64,000 nt of DNA, from NCBI RefSeq assembly GCF_011758805.1, contig NZ_JAANOW010000001.1, positions 124,001 through 188,000 of the forward strand. The letters run 5' to 3'. Both the position numbers and the translations under genes were made by a program. The stretch's first letter is position 1; each line of letters begins with the position of its first letter. Under the pieces are notes generated by a model that worked only from the letters and a program-made list of their open reading frames with translations, was not told where the DNA came from and did not search any database. Source of the DNA: Mycolicibacterium fluoranthenivorans. GTDB taxonomy: Bacteria; Actinomycetota; Actinomycetes; Mycobacteriales; Mycobacteriaceae. Shown here in pieces: positions 51,423-59,975 of the stretch.

Positions 51423-51683
51423 ATGGCCGAAATGGGTGTTGTCGAGGTGGACCCTAGGACACAGGCGAATTACGTCACTGTGACACTGGACCGCGGGACG
51501 GCCGGCGTCCACCGGCCCTGCGCGGGAGATGCCATGTCCGGCAATGTATTTCGTCGTCAACGTGCTGCCGGACGCCAAAACCGGCCTGGCCCGGCCGTCC
51601 GCGGCGGGCTCTCCTATCCTGGAGGGGCAGCGCAAGCGGTCGTAGCGTCATCTGCCGGGATTTTGTGAGAGTCGGGGGTCGAA

Positions 51684-52430
51684 GTGTCATCGCGAATCAC
51701 GCCACTCCGGCTTGAGGCGTTCGATCAACTGCCCAAGCACGCCCGGCAGTGCGTGTTCTGGGAGGTGGACCCCTCGACCCTGGGTGGCGACGATCATCTG
51801 GCCGATCCCGAATTCGAGAAGGAAGCCTGGCTTTCCATGGTGATGCTCGAGTGGGGATCGTGTGGGCAGATCGCGGTCGAGTGCGCTCCCGCCCCGGGCC
51901 AGCAGGACGTCGCGCCACCAGATCTGCGCAGCGACTCGGCGTGTCTGGGGTATGCCTTCTATGCTCCGCCGGGTGCGGTGCCGCGCGCGCGGCGTTTCCC
52001 CACCGGCCCGGTCAGCCCGGATGCCGTGCTGCTCACCTCATTGGGTGTGGACGTGTCCGATGACACCGGCGCACTGCCTCGCGGATTGATCGCAGCGGTG
52101 GTCGCGGATCTGGTGCGACGGGGGGTCAGGGCGCTGGAGGCCTTCGGCCGTACCTCCGCGATGTTGACACTCGATCCCGCCGCCGTGCCGGCGGATCTGC
52201 TCCCGGTGGTCGAGGTGCTCGGGGATTGCTCGACGGAGCAGTGCATCATCGACTCCGACCTTCTTACCGAGGCGGGTTTCGAGGTGGTGGCACCGCACCC
52301 TTACGTGCCGAGGCTGCGGCTCGAACTCGAGCAGGGATTGGGCTGGAAGGCTGGTGTCGAAGCGGCGCTGGAACGTCTGCTCGAGTCGGCCCGCATGGAG
52401 GTACCGGTCGGAGCGGTGCCCTGCGGCTGA
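51684..52430 (+). CDS. GNAT-family acetyltransferase (Rv3916c-like)
   Basis: A 248-residue protein starting with GTG at 51684. Residues ~30-130 resemble a GNAT-like domain (CLGYAFYAPPGAVPRARRFPTGPVSPDAVLLTSLGV), then GLIAAVVADLVRRGVRALEAFG; the acetyl-CoA loop is not canonical. It lies next to parB as Rv3916c does. Substrate unknown. Confidence 0.75.
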   Translation: MSSRITPLRLEAFDQLPKHARQCVFWEVDPSTLGGDDHLADPEFEKEAWLSMVMLEWGSCGQIAVECAPAPGQQDVAPPDLRSDSACLGYAFYAPPGAVPRARRFPTGPVSPDAVLLTSLGVDVSDDTGALPRGLIAAVVADLVRRGVRALEAFGRTSAMLTLDPAAVPADLLPVVEVLGDCSTEQCIIDSDLLTEAGFEVVAPHPYVPRLRLELEQGLGWKAGVEAALERLLESARMEVPVGAVPCG

Positions 52431-52443
52431 CCCGGGTGCAGCG

Positions 52444-53640
52444 CTAGCTGGGTGAAACGCGGCCGGCCTGTTCGACCGACAGTTCGTGTGCGAGCAGCTC
52501 GGCGAAGGTGAAGGTACCGGTCGGGCGGTCGTTCTTGCCGAGTAGGTACAGCCGCTTGACCGCGGCCAGCATTCCTTCGGCGATAGCGTCGCGAGTCGTG
52601 CTGGAAGCCAACAACTGTCGATCGTGTGGATTGGTGATGTAACCCAAATCAACCTGGACCGTGGGCATTCGGGTCAGGCGCAGCAGGTCCCAGGTGCGGC
52701 CGTGGGTGCGGCAGTCACGTAAACCTGTGCGTGCCACCACTTCCCGCTGGATGAAATCGGCGAGATTGCGTCCGATCGTGGACACCGAGCCATGCGAGTT
52801 ACCGAAGTGGAACGATGCCACCCCACTTGCGGCGGGACTCACGTGGCTGGTGAAACGCAGGCTGATCATCAGGTCCGCGCCCACGCTGTTGGCTGTCTCG
52901 GCCCGCTCGGCATCCGACGGGCTGCGGCCCCCCGGCCGGGACAGGAAGGTGTCCATACCGATGGCCGTCATTCGGCCCTCGAGTCGAGTAGCCAAGTCCC
53001 ACAGGATGTCCGCTTCGCTGATCGGACCCGCTGGGCCCTGCATGATCAGCCCGTGGTCATCCCCGCCGCGACCCGGATCGATGATGATCCGCTTTCCGGA
53101 CAGCCGCGGGCCCGAGCGCCGGACCAGCTCCTCCTCGCGGATGGCGTGCAACGAGCCGCCGGTGACACGGGAGCCCAGAAAGTACAAGGAGCGCAAGGTA
53201 TCCGGGCCACAGATCCCGTCCGGGAACAGTCCGTACTCGCGCTGATAGGACATCAGGCCGTTGTGCGTCTGCAGGCCGAAATGACCATCCACCAGGCCGG
53301 TGTAGAACCCGAGGTCCTGAAGCCGGGCCTGCAAGGTCGCGACGTCGTCGCCGTACATCGGGGCCCCGAACTGGTGGGCCAGGGTACGGGCGCCCAGTTG
53401 GTAGGACGCTTCCTTCAGAGCCCGGAAGGTGGCCTCACCGACCATGCCGTCCACCAGCAGACCACGGTGCTGCTGGAAGGCGCGGACGGCGTGATCGAGA
53501 TCCTCGTCGAACACGTCCAGCGCGACGTGTCTACCGGTGGTCAGGTCGGCATCCGGGTTGTCGATCATGCCCAGTGCCGCCAGCGCCGACCTGATCTCGG
53601 TGACCGCCACTCCACGGTCACCTCGACGCAGAATCGACAT
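52444..53640 (-). CDS. cwlM: CwlM, peptidoglycan-biosynthesis regulator of amidase_3 fold
   Basis: A 398-residue protein without signal peptide. Two peptidoglycan-binding repeats (GDRGVAVTEIRSALAALG; DDVATLQARLQDLGFYTG) and an amidase_3 domain (IIIDPGRGGDD). In mycobacteria CwlM is cytoplasmic, phosphorylated by PknB and then activates MurA; the C-terminal TGTFTFAELL segment is where the target Thr is expected. Converges on the GNAT gene with 13 nt between. Confidence 0.93.
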   Translation of the reverse strand: MSILRRGDRGVAVTEIRSALAALGMIDNPDADLTTGRHVALDVFDEDLDHAVRAFQQHRGLLVDGMVGEATFRALKEASYQLGARTLAHQFGAPMYGDDVATLQARLQDLGFYTGLVDGHFGLQTHNGLMSYQREYGLFPDGICGPDTLRSLYFLGSRVTGGSLHAIREEELVRRSGPRLSGKRIIIDPGRGGDDHGLIMQGPAGPISEADILWDLATRLEGRMTAIGMDTFLSRPGGRSPSDAERAETANSVGADLMISLRFTSHVSPAASGVASFHFGNSHGSVSTIGRNLADFIQREVVARTGLRDCRTHGRTWDLLRLTRMPTVQVDLGYITNPHDRQLLASSTTRDAIAEGMLAAVKRLYLLGKNDRPTGTFTFAELLAHELSVEQAGRVSPS

Positions 53641-53767
53641 ACCTGGCCTTTCACATACGCTGCAGCCGGCACAAGCCGACGACTGCTGGACGGACTGACA
53701 GCATTGTCGCAGATACGCGCGAGAATCCGGAAAATTCCCGGAACGGGGAGTGCCTGCGCGTTACCTG

Positions 53768-54100
53768 TTAAACGTGCTCCGCGATCTCCCGGAGCAGGGC
53801 TGCCTTGCCCTTTGCACCGACGATACGCTTGACCGGCTGGCCGTCCTTGAACAAGATCAGCGTCGGAATCGACACCACCTGGAAGTCACGGGCGGTCTCC
53901 GGGTTGGCGTCCACATCGAGCTTGACCACCCGCAGGTCGCCGGTCTTCTCCTTGGCGATCTCTTCGAGCACCGGGGCGACCATCTTGCACGGCCCGCACC
54001 AGGTCGCCCAGAAGTCCACCAGCACCGGGGTGGAGCTGGACAGCACGTCCTGGCTGAACGAGGCGTCGGTGACGGTGCTTGTTGCGGAATCTTCGCTCAT
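53768..54100 (-). CDS. trxC: Thioredoxin
   Basis: A 110-residue thioredoxin: VLVDFWATWCGPCKMVAPVLEEIA with the redox WCGPCK, then VVSIPTLILFKDGQ (cis-Pro). It reduces disulfides in the cytosol and is recycled by the thioredoxin reductase encoded 44 nt upstream. In mycobacteria the gene here is trxC. Confidence 0.97.
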   Translation of the reverse strand: MSEDSATSTVTDASFSQDVLSSSTPVLVDFWATWCGPCKMVAPVLEEIAKEKTGDLRVVKLDVDANPETARDFQVVSIPTLILFKDGQPVKRIVGAKGKAALLREIAEHV

Positions 54101-54144
54101 GTCGTCCTCCTGATCGGGGTGATAAAGGCTGAATCGGTTGTGGG

Positions 54145-55080
54145 TCAGTCGTTCTCGGCGAGCCAGCGCTCGGTGTCGATGGCAGCCGAACAGCCGGACC
54201 CGGCGGCGGTGATGGCCTGTCGGTAGGTGTGGTCGACCAGATCGCCCGCCGCGAAGACACCGTCGACCGATGTCGCGGTGCTGCGACCGATGACCTTCAC
54301 GTAACCCTCGTCGTCCAGGTCCACCTGGCCGCGCACCAGATCCGAGCGGGGGTCGTGGCCGATCGCCACGAACACGCCGGTCACCGCCAGCTTGGACTCT
54401 TCACCGGTTACCGTGTCCCGCAGGCGAATTCCACTCACCTTCGGTTCGCCCTCGATCTCGGTCACCGCGGTGTTGGTGAGGAAGGTGATCTTCTCGTTGG
54501 CCTGCGCGCGCTCCAGCATGATCTTCGACGCCCGGAACTCCGAACGCCGGTGGATCAGGGTGACGCTGCGCGCGAAGCGGGTGAGGAACGTCGCCTCCTC
54601 CATCGCGGAGTCCCCGCCGCCGATGACGGCGATGTCCTGGTCGCGGAAGAAGAATCCGTCACAGGTGGCACAGGTGCTCACGCCGAGGCCGATGCGCTCC
54701 TGCTCACCGGGGACACCGAGCTGGCGGGCCGCTGCGCCCATGGCGAGGATCACCGCGCGCGCCTGGTATGTGGCGTCGCCGACCGTCACCTTCTTGATCG
54801 GGCCGGACAGGTCGACCTCGTCGACGTCCTCCATGCGCAGGTCCGCGCCGAAGCGCAGCGCCTGCTCGCGCATCTCGTCCATCAGGTTCGGGCCGGTGAT
54901 GCCGTCCCGGAAGCCGGGGTAGTTCTCCACTTCGGTGGTGGTCATCAGCGCGCCACCGAACTGGATACCTTCGAACACCACGGGCTTGAGTTGGGCTCGG
55001 GCGGTGTACACCGCGGCCGTGTAACCGGCGGGGCCCGAGCCGATGATGATCACGTCATGGATCTCAGAGGAGCTTGACAT
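54145..55080 (-). CDS. trxB: Thioredoxin reductase
   Basis: A 311-residue FAD/NADPH enzyme: FAD motif [18 protein letters not shown], redox centre [18 protein letters not shown] motif [15 protein letters not shown], and [22 protein letters not shown] near the end. It passes electrons from NADPH to thioredoxin. ATG at 55080. Confidence 0.98.
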   Translation of the reverse strand: MSSSSEIHDVIIIGSGPAGYTAAVYTARAQLKPVVFEGIQFGGALMTTTEVENYPGFRDGITGPNLMDEMREQALRFGADLRMEDVDEVDLSGPIKKVTVGDATYQARAVILAMGAAARQLGVPGEQERIGLGVSTCATCDGFFFRDQDIAVIGGGDSAMEEATFLTRFARSVTLIHRRSEFRASKIMLERAQANEKITFLTNTAVTEIEGEPKVSGIRLRDTVTGEESKLAVTGVFVAIGHDPRSDLVRGQVDLDDEGYVKVIGRSTATSVDGVFAAGDLVDHTYRQAITAAGSGCSAAIDTERWLAEND

Positions 55081-55174
55081 CGTGGGTGCGAAGCCTTTCT
55101 GCCGTGTGAAACCGGCGTGAGTTCAAACATCAGGGTAGGCCCCCGTGTTCCCGGAGGTGATCTCGCACCGCGCC

Positions 55175-55771
55175 CTAGGGACGGTGCAGTGTCTTCTCGG
55201 CCAGGGGCCGGGTGTCGGCAGCACCACAACCGGCGTCCAGCACCACCGCCGTCACGCTGTCCACCGGTCCCGATTCTTCGGTGCGCAACACCACCAGCAC
55301 CGCGGACCGGCCGTCCACGGTGACCGGTGTCGCACCCAGCACCGGCGTGGCCGGGTCCCGCCTGAGCCCGCTCAGGCATGCCGACCACCGCTGCGGGTCC
55401 GCCAGGGCACCGAGATCGGCGGGCCGGGTCAGCAGCGCCAGGATCTCGCCATCCGGGAGTGGCATCGGGGCGCTGCGGCGGGTGACGGTGATCAGTTCGG
55501 CGGTGGGTCCGGTGCTGCGGGCCGGGGCCGAGGTGTCGATCAAGGCCGCCGCACCCACCCCGATGGCGAACAGCGCCGCCGCCGCTCCGCACCACAGCGC
55601 GGTCCGGCGCCAGCGCAGGGGGCGGTCGGTGTGAGCCGGTCCGGCCGCCCGCAGCGCCGTCAGCACCCGAGCGCTGACCGGCGCGGGTATCTCGGGCGCC
55701 GAATCGGGATCGGCCGCCAGCGCGGCCAGTTCCGCCCGGACCCGGTCCTCTCCCGGTTCAGCACTCTGCAC
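55175..55771 (-). CDS. rsmA: RsmA, anti-sigma-M factor
   Basis: A 198-residue single-pass membrane protein. Cytosolic N-terminus ([36 protein letters not shown]), one transmembrane helix (TALWCGAAAALFAIGVGAAAL), and an outer domain with two Cys. It follows sigM by 8 nt, the known anti-sigma position. GTG at 55771 was chosen for that spacing; upstream codons overlap sigM. Confidence 0.82.
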   Translation of the reverse strand: MQSAEPGEDRVRAELAALAADPDSAPEIPAPVSARVLTALRAAGPAHTDRPLRWRRTALWCGAAAALFAIGVGAAALIDTSAPARSTGPTAELITVTRRSAPMPLPDGEILALLTRPADLGALADPQRWSACLSGLRRDPATPVLGATPVTVDGRSAVLVVLRTEESGPVDSVTAVVLDAGCGAADTRPLAEKTLHRP

Positions 55772-55778
55772 CGCTCCA

Positions 55779-56354
55779 TCATGGCGCGACCGGCAAGGCC
55801 CGCTCGGCCGGTTCGGCCAGGGCGCGGGCCAGCTTGGCCCGGGCCCGGGCACAGCGGCTCTTCACGGTGCCCTCCGCGACACCCAGCATCCGGGCCGTCT
55901 CGGCCACCGAGAAGCCCTGCATGTCGACGGCCACCACCGCGGCACGCTGGTCGACGGGCAGCCGCATCAGCGCCTGTGCCACCACGATCGCGGTGTCCAC
56001 CTGTGCGGTGGCGTCGTGCACCGGCCCGTCACCGTCCTCGAGCGGCGTCGTGGGGCGGGCTTTGCGCCGACGCAACCGGTCCAGGCAGGCGTTGAGCACG
56101 ATGCGGTGCAGCCAGCTGCTCACCGAGGAACCATGCCGGAAGGTCGCCGCTGCGCAGTGCGCGGACAGCATCGCGTCCTGCAGGGCGTCACCGGCGTCTT
56201 CCGGGCTGTGGGTGGTGAACCGGGCCAGTCGGTACAGCGGCCGTTGGTACCGGATGAACAGCTCCTCGAAAGCGAACCGGTCGCCGGCGACGTGTGCCGC
56301 CAGCAACTGCGCATCCGTGCGTTCCCAGCCAGACTTCCCCCCGAAACTCCCCAC
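55779..56354 (-). CDS. sigM: Sigma factor SigM (ECF family)
   Basis: A 191-residue ECF sigma factor. Region 2 (FEELFIRYQRPLYRLARFTTHSPEDAGDALQDAML) and region 4 (LMRLPVDQRAAVVAVDMQGFSVAETARMLGVAEGTVKSRCARARAKL). Controlled by RsmA; in mycobacteria it acts in late stages and on secreted proteins. The start Met precedes a Gly-rich lead (GSFGGKSG). Confidence 0.93.
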   Translation of the reverse strand: MGSFGGKSGWERTDAQLLAAHVAGDRFAFEELFIRYQRPLYRLARFTTHSPEDAGDALQDAMLSAHCAAATFRHGSSVSSWLHRIVLNACLDRLRRRKARPTTPLEDGDGPVHDATAQVDTAIVVAQALMRLPVDQRAAVVAVDMQGFSVAETARMLGVAEGTVKSRCARARAKLARALAEPAERALPVAP

Positions 56355-56462
56355 AGCCGAACCCTAGTGAGGCGGCGGTGGTCCTCCCGACAGATCTTCT
56401 GGCGTATGCCCGGATAAGGCGTTGACCTGCTCCTTCCGGAATGCACAGGCTGGGGATAACCG

Positions 56463-59400
56463 TCAGGACTTGGCTTTGAGGGTGATCTCGGAGATGTCGG
56501 TGCGGTTCTTCCCGTCGACGGTGCCCAGCGTGGAGATCCACACCAGCACATACGACGTCGGTGAGGCGTTCTCGACGGTGATGGTGTTGGCCCCCTTCTT
56601 CAGCGGGGTGGCCGGGGCGAGGACGGTGGTGTCTTCCAGCTTGGCCGGGTTCGCGGACTGGGCGGCCCGGATCTGGACGGCGGTGCCCGTGCCGGTGGTG
56701 TTCACCGTGACGGATCCGATTGTCGTCGGCTGCGACAGCTGCAGCATCAGACCGACCCCGTTCTTGAAATTGGGGAATGGGTTGGGGTCGGAATAGGTGT
56801 CGCTGGGCCAGACGGTGGCCGGATTGCCGTCGATGGCCAACCCGGCCAGGGTCGGTGCGTCGGCTTCGCCCTCGGGCGAGAACACCGTGGCGCGCACCGG
56901 TTTGACCGTACTTCCGGCGTCGGCGTTGGCAGTGCTGCTCGGGGCGTTGAGCCCCAGGTCGCCCTTGTCGAGCGAACCGCCGACGTCCCCGAAGATGCCT
57001 TTGAGTACCGACGCCAGTACGACGAGTGCGATCACGACGATCACGGCGGCCGCGGAGAGCCCGATGATCAGGCCCTTGCGACGGCGCGCGAGGGACTCCG
57101 GGTCGTTGGCCCGCACCGCACTGAACGGGCTGGGGTTGGCGGGCGGTTCGGTTCCGGCGACCGGCGCGATGTAGTCGGTGCGGTCGGCGACGGCGGTGGC
57201 CTGCTGCAACAGGTTCAGCAGGGTGGGGGCGCTGCGGATGCCGCCGCCCTCCTGGACCGCGCGTGCCGCGGCGGCCGAGATCTGGAACGGGATGTCGCGA
57301 TCCACCGAGCGCGGTTCGACGGGCTGCCCGGCACTGTCGACGTCGGCGGGGGCCAGCCCGCTGTGCACGCCGGCCTCGGGAAGCGGCCAGCGGTTCACCA
57401 GCAGCGCGTACAGCGCCGCGCCGATCCCGCGGATATCGTCCTCGGGCGTCGCGTCGGGCAGCGTCGCGGGGAACGCCAACGCCACATCGCCTTCGATGCT
57501 CACCCGGACCCGGCTGGGATCGTCGATCGACAGTGCCACCCCGCTGCGGTGGGCCGCCTCGGCAGCGGCGGCCAGTGACTGAATGGCGCGCGCCCCGCCG
57601 ATCGGTGAGGGTGTGGTCTCGGCGACCTCGGCCAGGGAGCCGCCGCGGATCCACTCCGAGACCACCAAACCGCCGGCCCCGGTCCGGGCGACGTCCAGGA
57701 TCTGCGCGATGCCCGGGGAGTTGATCTTGCTCAGCCGAGAGGTGCGGCTGAGGATGTCCTGCAGTTGGCTCTCGGGCAGCTGACCGTCGGGATCGATGAA
57801 CGTCAGCGCGACCTGGCGGTCCAGGGCGGTGTCCAGGGCATGCCAGAACTGCAGGTGCGGCGGCCCGCCGTGGAAGACCAGCAGCCGGTACCGGCCGCCG
57901 GCAAGGGTGGCGCCGGGGATGAGGTGTACGTCGTCGTCCCCGGCCGGCGGGGAGGTGGTCTCGAGCGCCGGTTCACGTGGCGGATCGAACGGCAGGGCCT
58001 CGCGGGCGGGGACGTCGGGCTGAAGGTCATCTGCCACCGCAGGCCGCGAATCGGCCCCGGCGGTGGGGATGCGTGTGGTCGCGCCGGAACCGGCGCTCGT
58101 CTCCAACGGAGAGTCAGCGCCGGGAGAGAACCCGCTGCCGGGTTGGTCGGCCACCATGTTTCCTTTCCGCGTGCCCGTCCCGGCGGGGCGCTGAGGTGCA
58201 TACGAATTGCTCTGAACAGCGTAATTGACGGGAGGTACCGGGCGCTGGGAGATACCCGGTGCCGGTGGCGCGGTCGGCACTCGTCCGAGGCGCCGCTGCA
58301 CCGCGCGCAGCGCGGCCTGGGCGTCGGGCACCCCGGCCGCGAGCAATACGCCGGCGATGATCGGCAGCATGATCACGCCGAGGATGAGCAGCCGAAGCAG
58401 CGATCCGGCCGCTCCGCCGTGTTCGGTGAGCTTCTCGACCCCGAGGAGGCGATCCACCACGTGCGCGGCGAGCCCGGCGAGCAGAGAGGCGGTGATCGTG
58501 ACCAGGATGGTGCGGACGACGTCCGCGCTGATCAGGCCGCCGGCTCTGGGCGGCAGCAGCGGTGCGAGATTGGCCCGCAGCACCAGATAGCCGACGGTGG
58601 CGCCGGCCAGGAAACCGAGCCCGTTGGCCAGCCCGAGGTAGCCGGCCACCAGCTCCGGATCCTGCACCAGGTGCCCGACCAGCACCGAGGCCACGATCTT
58701 GACGGCGGTGATCACCAGGATCAGCACGATCGGGATCCACGGCTGCTCCCGCGCGTAGAACACCCGCAGCTGCAACAGGACCAGCGCATAGGGGATCAGC
58801 GTGAACGCCGACAGGGTGATCGCCTGGCCGAGATAGCCGGCGTCGGTCTCGCCGAAGTTGCCGTAGGCGAACAGTGCCGTGCCGATCGCCGGGCCGCCGA
58901 CGGTCATGAACGCCACGATCGGGATCAGCGTGATCATGGTCAGCCGGGTGGCCAGGGACAGGTCGGCGAGCACCGCAGGGCCGTTCTCGGCGGCGGCGTT
59001 GCGGGACAGCCGCGGCATCACCACCGTCAGCACGGTGACACCGATCATCCCGAACGGCAGTTGCAGCACCAGCCAGGTGTAGTTGTAGATCGCCGGGCCG
59101 GACGCGGCGGCCGAGCTGGCGATCTGGTTGCCGACGATCAAGCCGATCTGGCTGATCAGCACATAGAGCACCATCGCGGCGGCCATCGTGCCGAACTTCT
59201 TGAGCCGGTCGTCGATACCCCACAGCGGGCGCAGGCTGATCCGCTCGCGGCGGATGGCCACCAGCAGCACCGCGGCCTGCGCGACGACACCGAGCGTGGT
59301 GCCGATGCCCAGCACCAGCAGCTTGGCGTTGCCCATCTCGACGGGGTTCAGCGACAGTTCGCCGGGCACCAGCAGGTACACCCCGAGCGTCACGATGGCC

Positions 59401-59975
59401 ACGAGGTTGTTGACCACCGGCGCCCAGGCGGGCGGCCCGAACACGTTGCGGGTGTTCAGGATTGCCATGTACACCGAGGTGAGGCCATAGAAGATGACCT
59501 GGGGCAGCAGCAGGTAGGCGAATGCGGTGGTGAGCGGCCGGTTCACCTGCGGGTCGCTGCCCAGCATCAGGTCGACCAGCAGCGGTGCGGCGGCCACCGA
59601 GATGATCGTGGTGACCAGCAACAGGGTGGTGGCCAGGGTGACCAGCCGGCGCACGAAGGCCGTTCCGCCGTCGGCGTCATCGCGTTCGGCGCGGGCCAGC
59701 ACCGGGACGAAGATGGCGGTGAACGTCGCCTCCAGCACCAGCGCGGCCACCATATTGGGCAGCTGGTTGGCCACGGAGAACGAACTGGACAGCGCGGCGC
59801 CGAGGATGGCGGCCAGCAGCACGATGCGGAAGAAGCCGGTGATCCGGCTGATCAGGGTGGCGAACGCCATACCCCAGGACCGCGAGACGACCGCCGAATC
59901 CGACAGCTCGGTGCGCTGCGGCGGCGGGGGAGCGGGCGACGTGGCGCGGCGCGGGAAGTGTTGCGGTGCGTTCAT
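56463..59975 (-). CDS. murJ: MurJ-type lipid II flippase fused to pseudokinase
   Basis: A 1170-residue protein (Rv3910-like). Residues ~25-540 are a MurJ/MviN flippase with 14 or so helices (SRSWGMAFATLISRITGFFRIVLLAAILG; FSVANQLPNMVAALVLEATFTAIFVPVLA). A Pro/Ser-rich cytosolic linker leads to a kinase-like domain (YRLLVFHGGPPHLQFWHALD; VALTFIDPDGQ) without the catalytic HRD and DFG, so a pseudokinase. Then a transmembrane helix (GLIIGLSAAAVIVVIALVVLASVL) and an outer domain with a discoidin-like beta fold. PknB phosphorylates the pseudokinase, which then binds FhaA. ATGA overlap with the upstream gene. Confidence 0.95.
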   Translation of the reverse strand: MNAPQHFPRRATSPAPPPPQRTELSDSAVVSRSWGMAFATLISRITGFFRIVLLAAILGAALSSSFSVANQLPNMVAALVLEATFTAIFVPVLARAERDDADGGTAFVRRLVTLATTLLLVTTIISVAAAPLLVDLMLGSDPQVNRPLTTAFAYLLLPQVIFYGLTSVYMAILNTRNVFGPPAWAPVVNNLVAIVTLGVYLLVPGELSLNPVEMGNAKLLVLGIGTTLGVVAQAAVLLVAIRRERISLRPLWGIDDRLKKFGTMAAAMVLYVLISQIGLIVGNQIASSAAASGPAIYNYTWLVLQLPFGMIGVTVLTVVMPRLSRNAAAENGPAVLADLSLATRLTMITLIPIVAFMTVGGPAIGTALFAYGNFGETDAGYLGQAITLSAFTLIPYALVLLQLRVFYAREQPWIPIVLILVITAVKIVASVLVGHLVQDPELVAGYLGLANGLGFLAGATVGYLVLRANLAPLLPPRAGGLISADVVRTILVTITASLLAGLAAHVVDRLLGVEKLTEHGGAAGSLLRLLILGVIMLPIIAGVLLAAGVPDAQAALRAVQRRLGRVPTAPPAPGISQRPVPPVNYAVQSNSYAPQRPAGTGTRKGNMVADQPGSGFSPGADSPLETSAGSGATTRIPTAGADSRPAVADDLQPDVPAREALPFDPPREPALETTSPPAGDDDVHLIPGATLAGGRYRLLVFHGGPPHLQFWHALDTALDRQVALTFIDPDGQLPESQLQDILSRTSRLSKINSPGIAQILDVARTGAGGLVVSEWIRGGSLAEVAETTPSPIGGARAIQSLAAAAEAAHRSGVALSIDDPSRVRVSIEGDVALAFPATLPDATPEDDIRGIGAALYALLVNRWPLPEAGVHSGLAPADVDSAGQPVEPRSVDRDIPFQISAAAARAVQEGGGIRSAPTLLNLLQQATAVADRTDYIAPVAGTEPPANPSPFSAVRANDPESLARRRKGLIIGLSAAAVIVVIALVVLASVLKGIFGDVGGSLDKGDLGLNAPSSTANADAGSTVKPVRATVFSPEGEADAPTLAGLAIDGNPATVWPSDTYSDPNPFPNFKNGVGLMLQLSQPTTIGSVTVNTTGTGTAVQIRAAQSANPAKLEDTTVLAPATPLKKGANTITVENASPTSYVLVWISTLGTVDGKNRTDISEITLKAKS

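Noticed and set aside
51423..51668. 81-codon frame directly after parB
   Set aside because: Starts right at the parB stop without ribosome site; sequence looks like intergenic promoter region.
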